This document shows, piece after piece, positions 12,546-24,829 of a stretch of DNA of 64,000 nucleotides (positions within the stretch are counted from its first letter, which is position 1; each line of letters begins with the position of its first letter). The position numbers and the translations under genes were made by a program. Under the pieces are notes generated by a model that was not told where the DNA came from, did not search any database, and saw only the letters and a program-made list of their open reading frames with translations. Location: assembly GCA_014773175.1 (NCBI GenBank), contig VXCM01000040.1:203425-267424 (forward strand), read 5' to 3'. This DNA comes from Lucifuga dentata. Its lineage: Eukaryota > Chordata > Actinopteri > Ophidiiformes > Bythitidae.

Positions 12546-15500
12546 TGGTTCCTCTGTGCCCCTCAGTGGGAGGAATGCTACTTACTGGAAGGAGTGCTGA
12601 AGCTGCATGTCCTCAACCTGTGCTGCCATCAGCAATGGCAGGAAAGTGTGTGTGTATATGTGTGCATGTGTGTGCGTGTGTATAGGTGTGTGTGTGTGGT
12701 AAATAGAGGATAGTAGACAAGATAATTACCACAGGACTCTTCGTGTGGCGCCCGCTCAGCTCTCAGGTTCAACAGAGCAGCTAACAGGAGCTCTGTTCAG
12801 CCCACAGCAAAGACACTGATCACGCACATGTGTGCGTGTGTGTGTAAGTGCATGTCGGTGCACTGCTTTTACGTGGAAAGGCAGTGTGAAGGACCCCTGC
12901 ATGTGCACAAGTGCGAGATAAAACACCTGCGAGTGTGTCTTGTCTGGCCTCATCTCTGGCAGTGCATCGTGTGCGTCCTCCCTCAGCATCAGCGGCGCCT
13001 GCAGCTGTGTGTGTGTGCGTGTGTGTTATCTCGACAGGTGCAGTTGTCTGCACCCTGCTATATAATGGCTTGTGTTCAGCCTGTTCCTCGCCGTTCCCGC
13101 CCCTGTCTGGCAGCGCTGAGATGGTGTTGCTGATAACTCCTCACCTCTCGATAGCGGCTGGAGCGTCACAAGCGTGGAGCAGATTTGAGGAATCACGCCG
13201 CTGGGCAGCCGCGCGACACGCGTTTGTTTGGACGAGTTCTTATCCCGTCTCCAGCACTTCCCTCCAGATGTTTTCTTAGGTAAACCAGCTGATGTGACTA
13301 ATGTCTATTTGTCCATTTGTGTGCGCGAGTGTATCCAGGAGTTCAGAAGTTAATTAGCTGCCTCGTGTGTGAGGTTGAGTTTGGAGTGTTTCCACCATAA
13401 ATTGCTGTGTTGAAATGGGTGTGTGTGCGTGTGTGGTGCTAATTGATGGCCGCAGTGTAACAGTCCCTCTGGTGAACATATGGCCTTTTAATGTCCCACC
13501 GCTGCACCATTATCCATCATCTGGTGTGAGCAGGATTGCCAGGGGTGATTCATAGGATAAACACACCTCGCTATCTCTATGCAGCCATATAGCCGCGACT
13601 GTATGTGGTTTCTGTGTGTTTGACATGTCAGACTGTGAGAGTCAATAGATGAGGTGAGAACGGTAGAAGTGAAAGGCTTCTGTCAGCAGGATTTAATGAT
13701 GTGTCTGCTGCTGAAAAAAGCCTCGGCTCCATTACTTTTTCGTTCCATATGCTCCCTCATTTCTCCAAGATGGAACGCTGTTTAATCGCTGTTGGTTGTT
13801 TGAGAGCTTTTCTGTCTGAACATGCTAATTGTTCATCCAAAACTCTCCATCACATTGCCGTCTAAAGCTTGTTTTATGCTTTGCCGATGCATTACCGATG
13901 CATTTTTATCATGCTGACGAATCATCCATCCATTCTTTGTGCAGGTTGAGCCTAGCATGTTGTTCTCAGGCCGCCAAAAAACTCCAACAAGCCTAAATTA
14001 CAGCTGACAGAATTCTAAGCAAAATTCTGTCGCTCGCTGTTCCGTTCAGGTCTGATTCTGAATTGGATCTGGCAGAACGCTTTGCTGCTTATATTACACA
14101 TTATCAGCACATAACAAGCTGATTCATGGAATAAACCACCACATCGATTCCAGAGGGAAAGAGTCAAACGCTATTGATTTTCTGAGTATAAACAGACACA
14201 GCTCCATGTATTTAATTATTAATCCCTTGGTTTACCTCTTGGTGCAGTAAAATCTTTGTGTTATGTATTTTACAGCTTAATGTGTACTGTGCACTTTAAA
14301 TAAATGTGCTTACTTACTTACTGCTGCTGAAGTGCCCTTAGGCAAGACAGTAAATCCCTACCAGCTCAATTTTACAAAATAACACTCACCTCAGTTTCAT
14401 CTTTCATTATCTCTGCAGCAGACAGGATGACATACTTAAAAGTGTTATAATTTTTCCAGCCAAGGGCTGAAATTGCCCATTTGTGCTGAGAATATAACAT
14501 CACTTTTGTCCCATCCATCATAAGATGAAGTACCACTTTTTAAATTGGTGGTTCCCTCATTTCGAAGCGCAACACTTCAAATGATAAACGCTCATCAAAC
14601 GCAATTCATATCATTAAGTGTCTTGATGATTGGGGCATTTTCATCCGAAAAGAAATTGCTGGCATATGGACAGAGGAGCACGGTGGGAGAAAGGTCATCG
14701 CTCAGAATATAATGGCCGTTGTGATTTTGAATATTTCCAACTCATGCCTGAGTCTCGCTGTGTTTTACATCCACAAGCTTTTAATGTTAAATATGTTTGT
14801 GCACAATTTCATTATGAGAGAGGGAGCAGAGGAGTCAAAAGGAGGAACAGTCAGCTGAGGAGAGTTGATGAAGAGGTCGGTCGCTACGTTGTATATCTAC
14901 AACTTCTGCTGCAGGCTGCTATCGATCGCCCCGTTTCTTTGTTTTCCATCCTTCAGGCTTTGAAACTCTGGAGACCAGTAGAGACGCGGGATTTAAAGGT
15001 TATTTGACATGACTGAATTTGTCCGGACTGCAAGATTTACTCCACGCGTCCATTGTATCACTGTAAATTGCGTAAATCATTTACAAGGATGGAAACTGCA
15101 AATGGAATCTTAAAAAGTGAAACGCAGCCTCCTGAACAGCAGGGAGTGAGCATTTTGTACAGAGTAAATCGGACTCAGAAAGGTTTGATCTGTTTTCTGG
15201 CATCACAGATCAGCAGGAAGGGTAAACATGAGTGATGAGCGTGCTGAGTGCGGTCCACTGATGTTACTTTACATGATTCATGGCTTCTGAAATTCAACTT
15301 CAAATAGCTGCCGCTTGCCATTTAGAGCTGCCGACTTGCAAATTTGCTCATGCAGTTGTAAACTTCCCTCCTACTATGCCATTTCTGGATGATTCGTGTT
15401 GTTGATAAAAGCCTGTCGGGCAGATGGGAAATGCTTTATTGCGTGTGCAAAATGACCAAATATCAACTGTAGCCAGAGGAGTTTCATATCTTGTCAGAGG

Positions 15501-16412
15501 AGCCAGGATGTCTGCTGGAAGCTCTGGTAATTTTCAAGTCACGGTGCTCTTGAGCAAGGCATTTAACGCTGAATTGCTCCACTGTGGATGATCTAACAGT
15601 AGACAAACAGCAAAGCAGCTCTCAGGTGTGAACGTTCATAACTATAAAGATGCAAGCTGGGCCGCTGCTGACGTTCCGAGTGTTTGCTCAGCAGAAACTT
15701 GCCCTAAATAAAGGAAAGGTTTAAAAAAGCACACAGTTTCATGCCCCGGGCGGGTGCGGTGGATACATTTCATCAATACGAGAAAAGTTAGACTTCTGCA
15801 GCCATATCTATGGAGGTTATTAGCAACCTTTTCTGTCTGATCACTCCCAACTTGCTTCTGTCTGTGTGGCCGCATCCAGAAATATCCCCTTTGTTTCCAT
15901 GTTATTCAAGCATTTATCCTCAAAAGTTGACACACAAAAATAGAACTTATCACATTTTTAACATATTCTCCGTTTAGTGTGTCTCAGTGCTGATGCAGCG
16001 CCCAGTTTGAATATTGTATGACAGCAATGTCACCCAGTCGGACAGTGAAACGTATTACCTGCATGAATCACGTTGTCATTTCCAATTTATGAGGGAGCTC
16101 AGCATTCAGAGCACAGGTCTGTGGTGCAGCAGACCGCTGAAACCGTTTGCCACACGAGTCTTCTCTGAACCCTTTAGCAAAGATCGATGTTGTTTCTTTT
16201 ATAGAGGTTGGTGACATAACAAAACAAGCTGAATGCAGCTTAGAAAGGCTGTGCTTATCTGATTACTCAACAAAGCAACGTGGACAAAAAACACTGGGTT
16301 GGGATGAAGAAATGCAGCATTTGATGCACGTTCTGCAACAATCCAAAAAATTCTTCATCCTGCTTAATGTTTCCCTAAATTCACAAATAATTCTGAGCTA
16401 CCCGAATGATAC

Positions 16413-17034
16413 TTAAAGGACCATACTAGCCATTTTGCATGTTTGAGCCTAATATTCAATTTTTATACACGTAACGATACTGACAATCATTTCCCAAAGC
16501 ATACTACTGAGTGAATTAAAAATGTTTTTCCTACCTTCCAGACCTCCATTGGTTTCAGTTCATTCTGCTATTAAAATCAACTTGTTGATACTTGAAATGT
16601 TCTTGGTAATCTAGGTAATCTGTCATCACAAAGTTACATAATTTTAGTATTTAAGCACAGTAAAAAAGTGTGGAGTGAATGTATGCCTCCACCAGGGAAT
16701 ATAGTCCCAAAAGAAGACTTGCGTTTATNAAAAAGTGTGGAGTGAATGTATGCCTCCACCAGGGAATATAGTCCCAAAAGAAGACTTGCGTTTATCGAAA
16801 AATTTAAACAACTGTGACTTCATAAGGCTGTGTAACTATTAGCAGGCGAAACAGCGATTTTTAAGGTGGGTGTATCACTTGAATATTTGATTTTGAAAGA
16901 TTAAGAGATTTTGCAAAATAACGGAAGCTGAAATACAGTTTTATCCTTTGGGAAATGATTGTCAGTAATGTAACATGTATGAAAATTGAATATATTAGGC
17001 TCAAACATGCAAAATGGGTGGTATGGTCCTTTAA
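16413..17034. mobile_element. TTAA-flanked MITE, copy B (near full length)
   Basis: Begins CTTAAAGGACCATAC and ends GTATGGTCCTTTAAC, with TTAA at both edges and long terminal inverted repeats containing CATTTTGCATGTTTGAGCC. It aligns throughout with copy A. Its apparent length is inflated by 67 bp, because bases 16,663-16,728 repeat exactly at 16,730-16,795 around the N at 16,729. Confidence 0.85.
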
Positions 17035-18647
17035 CTTAAAGAAATGTGGGAGTGGGAGCATGTAGAATGAAACAGTGATGGACCTAATATGGAGCTTTGA
17101 GGTGTTCCAGAGGTGACAGTCCAAAATTTTGGGTTAAATCCAAAACAAAACCGTGGAAATCCTACCTGATACAAACATGCATAAATTCATTGTCAGAGAA
17201 AGAAAGAGAGAGAGAGAGAGCGAGCACCAGCTCTTGCAGCAACACGATGTGGCTCCAGTTAACGAGCTGCTTTCCTTTCAGCTCGTTCCTCACGTCACAT
17301 TGTTCCTGCACTTCAGTTCCCACTCTGTCTCGCCTCAAAAAGCACATTTTCTCCAGCGATGATAATGACGCACCATGTGATCAGAACTGACAGGGCGTCT
17401 GCTTGGATCCTCGCAGGTATAAGACATATTGACACACAGACTCGAGTGTAATTTGGACCCGGCCCGACTTGGATCTTGGCTTGTAGGAACCAACTAGACC
17501 CACGATAGATGTTAAACCTTTCATCGCTCATTACTCTGAAGTTAAAACAAATGGAGGGAATTTTTGCACTGTTAGGTGTGATTTGCTCCGCGCAGTTTTG
17601 GCTGAAGTCAGCGCTGAAGTGGGCACAGGCCATCAGGCTTCTGCACTGCAGCCAAATCTGCTGGCCACTATTGATATCCCATTTCCCTGTCACTGCTAAG
17701 CTACTTTGCATTCAGAGGCTTTGCATAAGCTCAAACTGTCCGGCCATGGCCTGTAATGCCAGCGGCTTTACAGTCGGCCGTGCTTCTCTACGACAATCAC
17801 CGAGGCCTTTATTGTCCCGGAAACAAAACATGCCACGCCGGGAGTCTTCCAGCCCTGACATTTTAATTGTGCCTTTGTCATATTAGGCGGGATGCTGACC
17901 AATCCAACCATTGCTGTTAAATTCCTTACAAATTAATTCCTCTTTTGAATCTTTAGAAATTGGCATAATGGGTTTTAGCCTTGGCGAAAGATTGGAGAAA
18001 AGAGGATCAAACAGCGAACAGACGATTGTCAGTTTGTTTTTCTATCTTGCTCAATTATGAACCTCCTGTTGAGCTTATCTCATATTGACCAGCAGGAGCT
18101 CCAGATATGGTGTAGGAATGATGGACAAGCATGCTTACCAAATTAATGCACAATATGGCGGCCTGAAGGATTGAGTCTTCTGCTTCAGAATCAGCCAGCC
18201 CCTTCTTTGAAAGCTGTTATTTGCTGAGTAATAATAAGAAACTGAGGCTCTAATTTCCTCTAGTTTCCATTATCGATTTCACGCATTTCATCAAATGTTA
18301 CATACAGGCCACACCTTGCTTTCAAATACAATATAATCTCCTCACAGTGCTGCAGTGTAAACAATCTCTCCATACAGACTGCTTTGCTAGCTTTCCTTAG
18401 ATCATGAGATGTGAGAGTGTTTTCCTCTGCCAGTCATTAAATCTGTTACATTGAATCGGGCGCGGGTGAATGTAAGATGTCATCCTTGAGCTCGGAATAT
18501 GATTTATTTACCTTTAGATGTGTCTGCCCTCTAAACTTGGCTCAGTTCTCGCAAACATTCACCTTAAATGCAAAGATGCGAGTTAGATTGTGGAAATTTC
18601 AGTCCATTAATCTATTTTGCTGAAACACATCTGCGCTGCCTCCATCT

Positions 18648-18693
18648 CGCTCTCTCTCTGTCTCTCTCTCTCTCTGACTCACACACACACACA
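18648..18693. repeat. (CT)n-(CA)n compound microsatellite
   Basis: A CT run followed closely by a CA run. Confidence 0.85.
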
Positions 18694-19881
18694 GCCATCG
18701 CCTCCTTAAGCAAGGTCACTCGATGTTGCACTAATGACTGCAATCAATTATCTGCTGCAACATAAAACAGGCGGAAACTCCCACGTCTCTGTAGCCTCAC
18801 AGCTCTTTGCTCTGGCTGATCAGGGTCACTTGATTGTAAAGACAACAGAGCGAATGATTCACTGCTTTTCAAAGCGTGCCTGCGCCTCCCAGAAATATTC
18901 GTAAAAAATCCAACATTGATTTCTTTAATTTATGCTCAGGCGCTACTACAGGTAAAAAGCACTGACTCAACTTAGCAAAAGTGGAAGAGACAAATGATCA
19001 AAGTGAGTATTGTAAGGATGGCGTGGAGGTGATTGTAATGGCGAGGCGTAATGGAGCGCCGTGCAGAACGACTTAGTGTGAGGTAAACTGACTTCCCAGG
19101 GGGGCTGCGTTCAAAACAGTTTAACACTTAACGTTGGCGTACAGCAGATTGCATTCCCTGCCGCTATTCTCTTCCACTCTCCCTCCCTCTCCCTCATCCT
19201 ATGACTTTTCATGGTGCTGTCATGACAACCAGTTCAGATCATTATCACGAAGCACAATGAATGGGCGTTAATAATAACTAATTACTGCACTTTTAATATG
19301 TTTCCTCCTGTTTTACACATTGAAGCCTATTTTTTTTTTTACAATGTGGCTATTCAGCTGTTCTTCAATGGCTTACTTTACTGCCCTTTCATTAGCACTG
19401 TCGGTCCAAATTATGATCTGCATATCAAAGAGGGAATTTCCACCAAACATCAGTGTAATCCAAAGTGACATGACAGCACGAAACCGGACACCGATCTTGT
19501 GTTTGCTGCAAGAAGAAGCCAGGTCCCAGGGTTTAATGCAGTACATCATCACAGAAGGATACTGGTTATTCCGGGTCTGCAGTAATTTGCAAGATAATGA
19601 AACCAATAAACTCTCAGCAGCGGTGAAAAGGAGTGCTTCCTGCAGCTGATCGCAAACAGGAAGTGGGTATTGAAAGGGAACAAGGTCAAGGAAAGGGGAA
19701 GAATGTGATGATTGAGTGATTTTTCTAGAGGGAGAGAGAGGAGAAGTGGAAGCCATGGAGGAGGCTGTGGAGATTGAGCGGCTTCAGACAGACTGAATGT
19801 GATAGGAGCTGCCAATAAGTTAGCGGATATTGGAGTCCTGGTCGGCTCTGAGGACATACTGCACCACAGCAGTGAAAATGA

Positions 19882-19882
19882 C

Positions 19883-19907
<25 letters not shown>
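19882..19907. repeat. (GA)n microsatellite
   Basis: A GA run of about 13 units inside a longer purine-rich stretch that extends to about 20,240. Confidence 0.85.
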
Positions 19908-19913
<6 letters not shown>

Positions 19914-21105
19914 TAGCAAAGGTAGCTTGAGATTGTATGAAGAAAGAGCAAGGGAATATGGGGAATATGGGGGATCAAAGTTCTGCAGACAACAATACTA
20001 AAAAAGCAGAATAAAAAATGAAAGAGAGAGGTAGTGAGACATGTAAAGATGGATCAAACACCCACTGAAGTAGAGAGAGAGTGATTGAAAGGATGAGCGG
20101 GAGGAGGTGTGGAAAAGCAGCCATGATGAGATGGATGCTGCTGGACCGTGAGATTGATGACTCTGCTTGGGAAAGAGAAGGAGAGATGGAGTGGAAGAGA
20201 TGGAACGGGGAGGAGGGAGGAATAAGAGAAAGTTCTGATGAAAACAATCATCTCACCTCTGCCAGACGTGTGAAACCTGGAGCCTGATAAAAAGAGCGAG
20301 CCGGTTTTATCTCCGTCCCTCCATCATAAAACAGACACGGCGATAACGGGAAGCATCTTTGCACTTTGCAACATGTGAAGCATCTCTAATAGGATCTACA
20401 CAACTTCTTGTCCGTCATCAATTACTTGTTGAAAAAGTGCATTTCCCGTCAGAATAAGAAAAGACACTGATACAAGTTTGTTGTCTCCATGCCAACAGCA
20501 GTATGATGCTGATGTATAGTAAGCGGGATGAGGCGAAAACCATCAGGAGTGAGAAGAGAGTGAGAAAAGAAACAATGTAGAGAAAGTAAGTGGAGGTCTG
20601 TCTTTTCCCATGAGGATATTCCACTTTCACCCCATCTTAGTCCGACTTTCTCTGTGTGTCTCTTTCTGATTTGCAGGCCAAGGGAGGATAAGAGGGAGAT
20701 AAACAGAGTTAGTAAACAGAAAGTGGTGGAAGCTGAGGCAGAGCAGACCCTATCAATACAGAGAGTGTTCTGGGATATTCACTTTCTTCAAACCACAGAG
20801 CTCTTATCACAGACAGTGATAAAATGATAGGCTAACTGACTGTGACACGCTGCTGCTGCTGCTGCCTTTGCTGCCGGACTGATGTTATGGGCTGTAATGA
20901 ATACAAAAAAAAAAAAATCTTGTTATATATGTGCCACACATCTCTGTTATAAATGCCATTTCTGAAAACATTGAATGTGAGGAAATGTTGGAAGTTATAT
21001 CTGCAGTCAACTTGCTTATCTTACTTTTGGGATTTCATTATGTCTGTGATTAATGTTGCTCCTAACTGTTTCTCTCTTTTTTTTTTTTTTTTTTTTNTTT
21101 TTTAG

Positions 21106-21373
21106 ATGCTGTCAAAGAATGCTGAAAGCGTCTCTGCAAGCCGCAATGGAACTCAGTAACGCCGCGGCCATGATAAGCAATCTCCACAGTGCTCGTTTTC
21201 AAGTGGGACACACCAACACTAGACTGTAGCGCAGTCCATTATCTAAAATTAATGTCAAGTGTGTTGTGGAGGCAGCCTCAAGCTGCACCGCCAGAACTAG
21301 GACAACACATGGAGGCATGGCCCCGACGTTCTCAATGCTGCTGCCACTGCTAATGCCAGCCAAGTGAACAGCG
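21106..21373 (+). other. b3galt1: b3galt1 5' leader in the coding exon
   Basis: A long pyrimidine tract (about 21,070-21,103, with an N at 21,097) ends in TTTAG at 21,101-21,105, a plausible 3' splice site. The coding exon probably starts at 21,106. The 268-nt leader has about nine upstream ATGs. The first opens a 17-codon frame ending in TAA at 21,157-21,159. If this leader is transcribed, such upstream frames would be expected to lower translation of the main frame. Confidence 0.5.
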
Positions 21374-22357
21374 ATGCCTTCAAAGGTCTCCTGCTTGTAC
21401 GTGCTGACGGTGGTTTGCTGGGCCAGCGCTCTGTGGTACCTGAGCGTGTCGCGCCCCTCCACCTCCTACGTGGGCCAGATCACCATCCCCATCCGCAAGA
21501 CGCCTGCGCACAAAAACACCACCTTCAGTAACATCCGCACGCGCTCGCTCAACCCGCACGACTTCGGCTACCTCATCAATGAGGACAGGAAGTGCGAGCC
21601 GGAGGCCCCCTTCCTCATCATCCTGATCAGCACCACTCACAAGGAGTTTGATGCCCGCCAGGCCATCAGAGAGACGTGGGGCGATGAAAGCACCTTTGCC
21701 GACGTCCGCGTGGTCACGCTGTTCTTGTTGGGCCGCAGCACAGACACGGTGCTCAACCAGATGGTGGAGCAGGAGAGCCAGATTTTCCACGATGTCGTAG
21801 TGGAGGACTTTATCGACTCCTACCACAACCTGACCCTCAAGACGCTGATGGGCATGCGTTGGGTGGCCACGTTTTGCTCCAAAGCCCAATACGTCCTCAA
21901 GACAGACAGCGACATCTTTGTCAACATGGAGAACCTCATCTACAACCTACTGAAGCCCACGACGAAACCCAGGAGGAGGTATTTCACTGGCTACGTCATC
22001 AATGGGGGGCCGATTAGAGACATGCGCAGCAAGTGGTACATGCCCAGGGATCTGTACCCAGAGAGCAAGTACCCTCCGTTCTGCTCTGGCACCGGGTACG
22101 TGTTCTCGGCGGACGTGGCTGAGCTCATTTACAAGACCTCCTTACACACCAGGCTGCTGCACTTAGAGGACGTGTACGTTGGGGTGTGTCTCCGTAAGCT
22201 GGGCATTCACCCCTTCCAGAACAGCGGGTTCAACCACTGGAAGATGGCGTACAGCCTCTGCCGCTATCGGAGAGTGGTCACCGTCCACCAGATCTCCCCT
22301 GAGGAGATGCACCGCATCTGGAACGACATGACGAGCAAGAAGCACCTGAAATGCTAG
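21374..22357 (+). CDS. b3galt1: beta-1,3-galactosyltransferase 1
   Basis: Encodes 327 residues in one uninterrupted exon. The family transfers galactose from UDP-galactose in beta-1,3 linkage to terminal GlcNAc on glycoproteins and glycolipids in the Golgi. The protein has a short cytoplasmic N-terminus, a signal-anchor segment at about residues 7-25, a variable stem, then the glycosyltransferase-31 domain. Visible family motifs are RQAIRETWGDE (95-105), the metal-binding DSD at 178-180 within KTDSDIFVN, and EDVYVG at 265-270. N-glycosylation sequons are at N48 and N152. The length matches vertebrate B3GALT1 (about 326) and similarity is near-continuous outside the stem. The start ATG begins the conserved N-terminal SKVSCLYVLTVVCW. 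The coding sequence is much more GC-rich than its flanks. The single-exon structure is normal for this gene. Confidence 0.96.
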   Translation: MPSKVSCLYVLTVVCWASALWYLSVSRPSTSYVGQITIPIRKTPAHKNTTFSNIRTRSLNPHDFGYLINEDRKCEPEAPFLIILISTTHKEFDARQAIRETWGDESTFADVRVVTLFLLGRSTDTVLNQMVEQESQIFHDVVVEDFIDSYHNLTLKTLMGMRWVATFCSKAQYVLKTDSDIFVNMENLIYNLLKPTTKPRRRYFTGYVINGGPIRDMRSKWYMPRDLYPESKYPPFCSGTGYVFSADVAELIYKTSLHTRLLHLEDVYVGVCLRKLGIHPFQNSGFNHWKMAYSLCRYRRVVTVHQISPEEMHRIWNDMTSKKHLKC

Positions 22358-23202
22358 CAGGACCATCAGCGCTACGAGGAGCCAGGGAGGAATAAGTTTC
22401 CTCTTTTCATTGGCACATCCTCCTTTGGTGTGTCGTATCATCCAGCACGCAATGCTGAACTGAAGGAACAGTATTGACAAACTGTCCGGGGTTTTGTCCA
22501 AGCGGCGGTTGCTTCACCATCACTTTTTTGTGCAAGGCCAAAGCAAACTCCCCTGTATTATTCCCTGTATTCCTTCACTAAAGTGTTTATAAGTGCGACT
22601 AAGCTGAGACTCAAAATTAGGCACAAAGCATCACGCTAAAGCGCTCGTTCACACACAACACAAACTGACCCGTGAATAAACAAGCAAACACGTTTATTTG
22701 AACCCAAACATTTGCCTTTTGGGGGGGTTGTAATTCTAAATGTCCCTCATGTTATTTCAGCTGTTGTACATTCCCCAACAACCATGTGTCGTCATTGTGT
22801 GAATCATGGTGAGTTTACATGACAGATGGAATACTAATGTCCGGCCCTGTCTGCCTCTGTAAGTTGTAATATATCCTTTTCAGAATCTGACATATTTTCG
22901 TACAGATCCAGAGATATTTGTATTGTGCATAGAGGGGGGAAACCTCCATCTCTTCACGAGCAGCACTTAACCAGGAGACGTCCAGACGGCATGAAGACAT
23001 CGGCTGCTTGCGTTCCCAGGTGAATGTTACTTCTGTTAGCGTGTAATGTGCAGTTATTTGTCTCAGGCAGTGCTGTGAGCAGGCTGCACTCTGATATCTT
23101 CTATTACTTGAAGCAGATGTTAGATCAGTGGATGTGCTGGGCGGGGGCGGGATATTATATATTTGAGTGCTTTCTTTTTTTCAGTTATTTGAGATTAATA
23201 AA
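22358..23202 (+). other. b3galt1: b3galt1 3' UTR and candidate poly-A signals
   Basis: AATAAA hexamers lie at 22,675-22,680 and 23,197-23,202. The second is followed within about 30 bases by GT/T-rich sequence and looks the better cleavage signal. The true end is not provable from sequence. Confidence 0.45.
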
Positions 23203-24776
23203 CTGCTTTTATAAGACTGATATTTGTGTTCACTGCAGAAATTTACACATCCTGTGAATTTGCTAAATATACCCGCTTCCACGCAAGGAAACATAATTAC
23301 GCTCTGAAATGCGACGGCATGAATGCTGTGAAAACATCAAAATGAAAGCGTCTCATTAGCTGTGCTGTTTGCTGCAGCAGCTGTGAGAAGAAGCTCCTCG
23401 CATCGACACATCTGATGGGCAAACGCTGCATGTGCGGCACCGGAAACGACGCAGCCAAGGTCTCACACCAGGTGTGTGTATGTGTGTGTGTGCTTGCTAA
23501 GGGTTCTGCTGAATGTCAAAGTGTGTTCGACTAAATCAGCACCAGGCAACATCACAGTAATTAGGTTGCTCTTGCCTCTGAAAGACTCTGACGCCTACAG
23601 GTGTGCGTGTGTGTATTTGTGTGTATATTGGATATACGAACTCTTTGTTCCAGGCATCATCATCCGAGGGAGCAGCGACACTCCTGCGGGATTGGTGCGG
23701 AGGAAATGAAGAATGTCTCCTGTTCTGTACTTGCAAAGATAAACATAAATGTGGTGAGGCGCTTTCCTCAAACAGCTTTGTTAGAAAATCTTCGGGGAGC
23801 TTGTCGGCAGAAAAACGCCATTCCTGTTCTGATTTTCCCATCATAAACAATTCCCAGCTGGTTCCTTAGCGTAAAATATATTCTTTTGATCAGACTCTAA
23901 CAGTTTTATTCCAGTGTATCAGCTTAGGATGCATTTATTCTTTAGGTTTGTTCATTATGTTACAGCATAATTTAATGACTTAATTTCTTCCAAACAATAT
24001 ATATTACCCACAGCATTCCGGCACAGACTGGCCTGTTCTTACACATGGAAAATAGTTGTTATTCCCAGCTTTTTATCCTTGGTGCTGCGTTCGGCATTCC
24101 ACTGATCACCCCCTATGGCACATGCAATTTGATACAATGTGCTGAGTAATAGAATGGGTGCGCTGTAATTGGCTAAACAACCCAGCGTTTGAGCGTTTAA
24201 AAGGCTAAAGCTCTGGGAAAATGAAAAGGGAGTGATTATTCCAGGGCTTGTGGTAAATGAAGCTCATAATGAGCGAGGCGGAGTGGGAGACAATGGGGAA
24301 TGCTTGGATTTCAAGATGGAGAAGGACAGACTGTGGAGCCTCGAGTGAAAAAACAAAATAAACAATATTAGGGTGTAGAACAGACCTCTGGTGAGTATCA
24401 TAGGCTAGTTAGATGTGAAAATCTGCTAAAAACATCCTTCCCTTTTATCCTCAATTGATTATGCATTCCGATTCATATGCATAATCTTCCTGACCTCTTC
24501 CTGACCTGTGTATGTGCCCGAGAAAGTCGATTGCCGCTGTGCGATCCACCATCTGTGCAGGTATGCGGTTATATGGAGGTGAGAGGAAAAGGCTCATTGA
24601 GAGCAGCTGGGGAGCTGCTGTCGAATCCTCTTTCTCCTCCAGGAACAGGGCCATCAGGACACGGCGGGAATGGTATTCAGATGACAAGCTCCCCGGAATT
24701 GATGACCTGAAGTGGCTGAGCAGCATTTAAGATTGGCTGTGACTGTCATTTGTGTCTGTGCTCGCACGTGATTGAG

Positions 24777-24829
24777 CACAAGTGTGTATTTTCACACCTC
24801 GGAGAGGTGTGAAGATACACACCGTTGTG
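24777..24829. other. Near-perfect inverted repeat (hairpin)
   Basis: Arms 24,782-24,800 and 24,804-24,822 pair over 19 positions with one T-G mismatch and a 3-base loop. Beyond a 2-base bulge, 24,777-24,781 pairs with 24,825-24,829. Whether it is transcribed is unknown; the loop is too small for a typical microRNA precursor. Confidence 0.6.

Larger units (their letters stand above)
10316..16412. other. Non-coding region with microsatellites and possible enhancer
   Basis: Contains CA repeats at 10.42, 10.6 and 11.87 kb, a GT/GA tract at 12.5 kb and an assembly duplication at 10,581-10,705. Short pieces near 14,325 and 15,545 contain a GCCCTTAGGCAAG- or GCTCTTGAGCAAGGC-like phrase common in teleost interspersed repeats. 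No gene is supported, and frames in the 12.4-13.3 kb GT-rich part are driven by dinucleotide repeats. Confidence 0.6.
17035..21105. other. Non-coding region upstream of b3galt1
   Basis: No gene recognised. GA and CT runs occur at 17.2, 18.65 and 19.88 kb, and 19.9-20.25 kb is strongly purine-rich. The block near 18,030-18,260 has a balanced composition like that of conserved non-coding elements. Upstream non-coding exons of b3galt1 may lie here but cannot be located from sequence alone. Confidence 0.6.

Noticed and set aside
14320..15590. Possible SINE copies around GCCCTTAGGCAAG and GCTCTTGAGCAAGGC
   Set aside because: Only short phrases match; no A/B box promoter or tail could be seen, so no SINE feature is called.
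16861..17124. Minus-strand 87-residue frame
   Set aside because: It lies in the right end of MITE copy B; the same peptide occurs at 5,699-5,932 because that is copy A.
21380..21889. 169-residue frame antisense to b3galt1
   Set aside because: A shadow frame produced by the GC-rich codon pattern of b3galt1.
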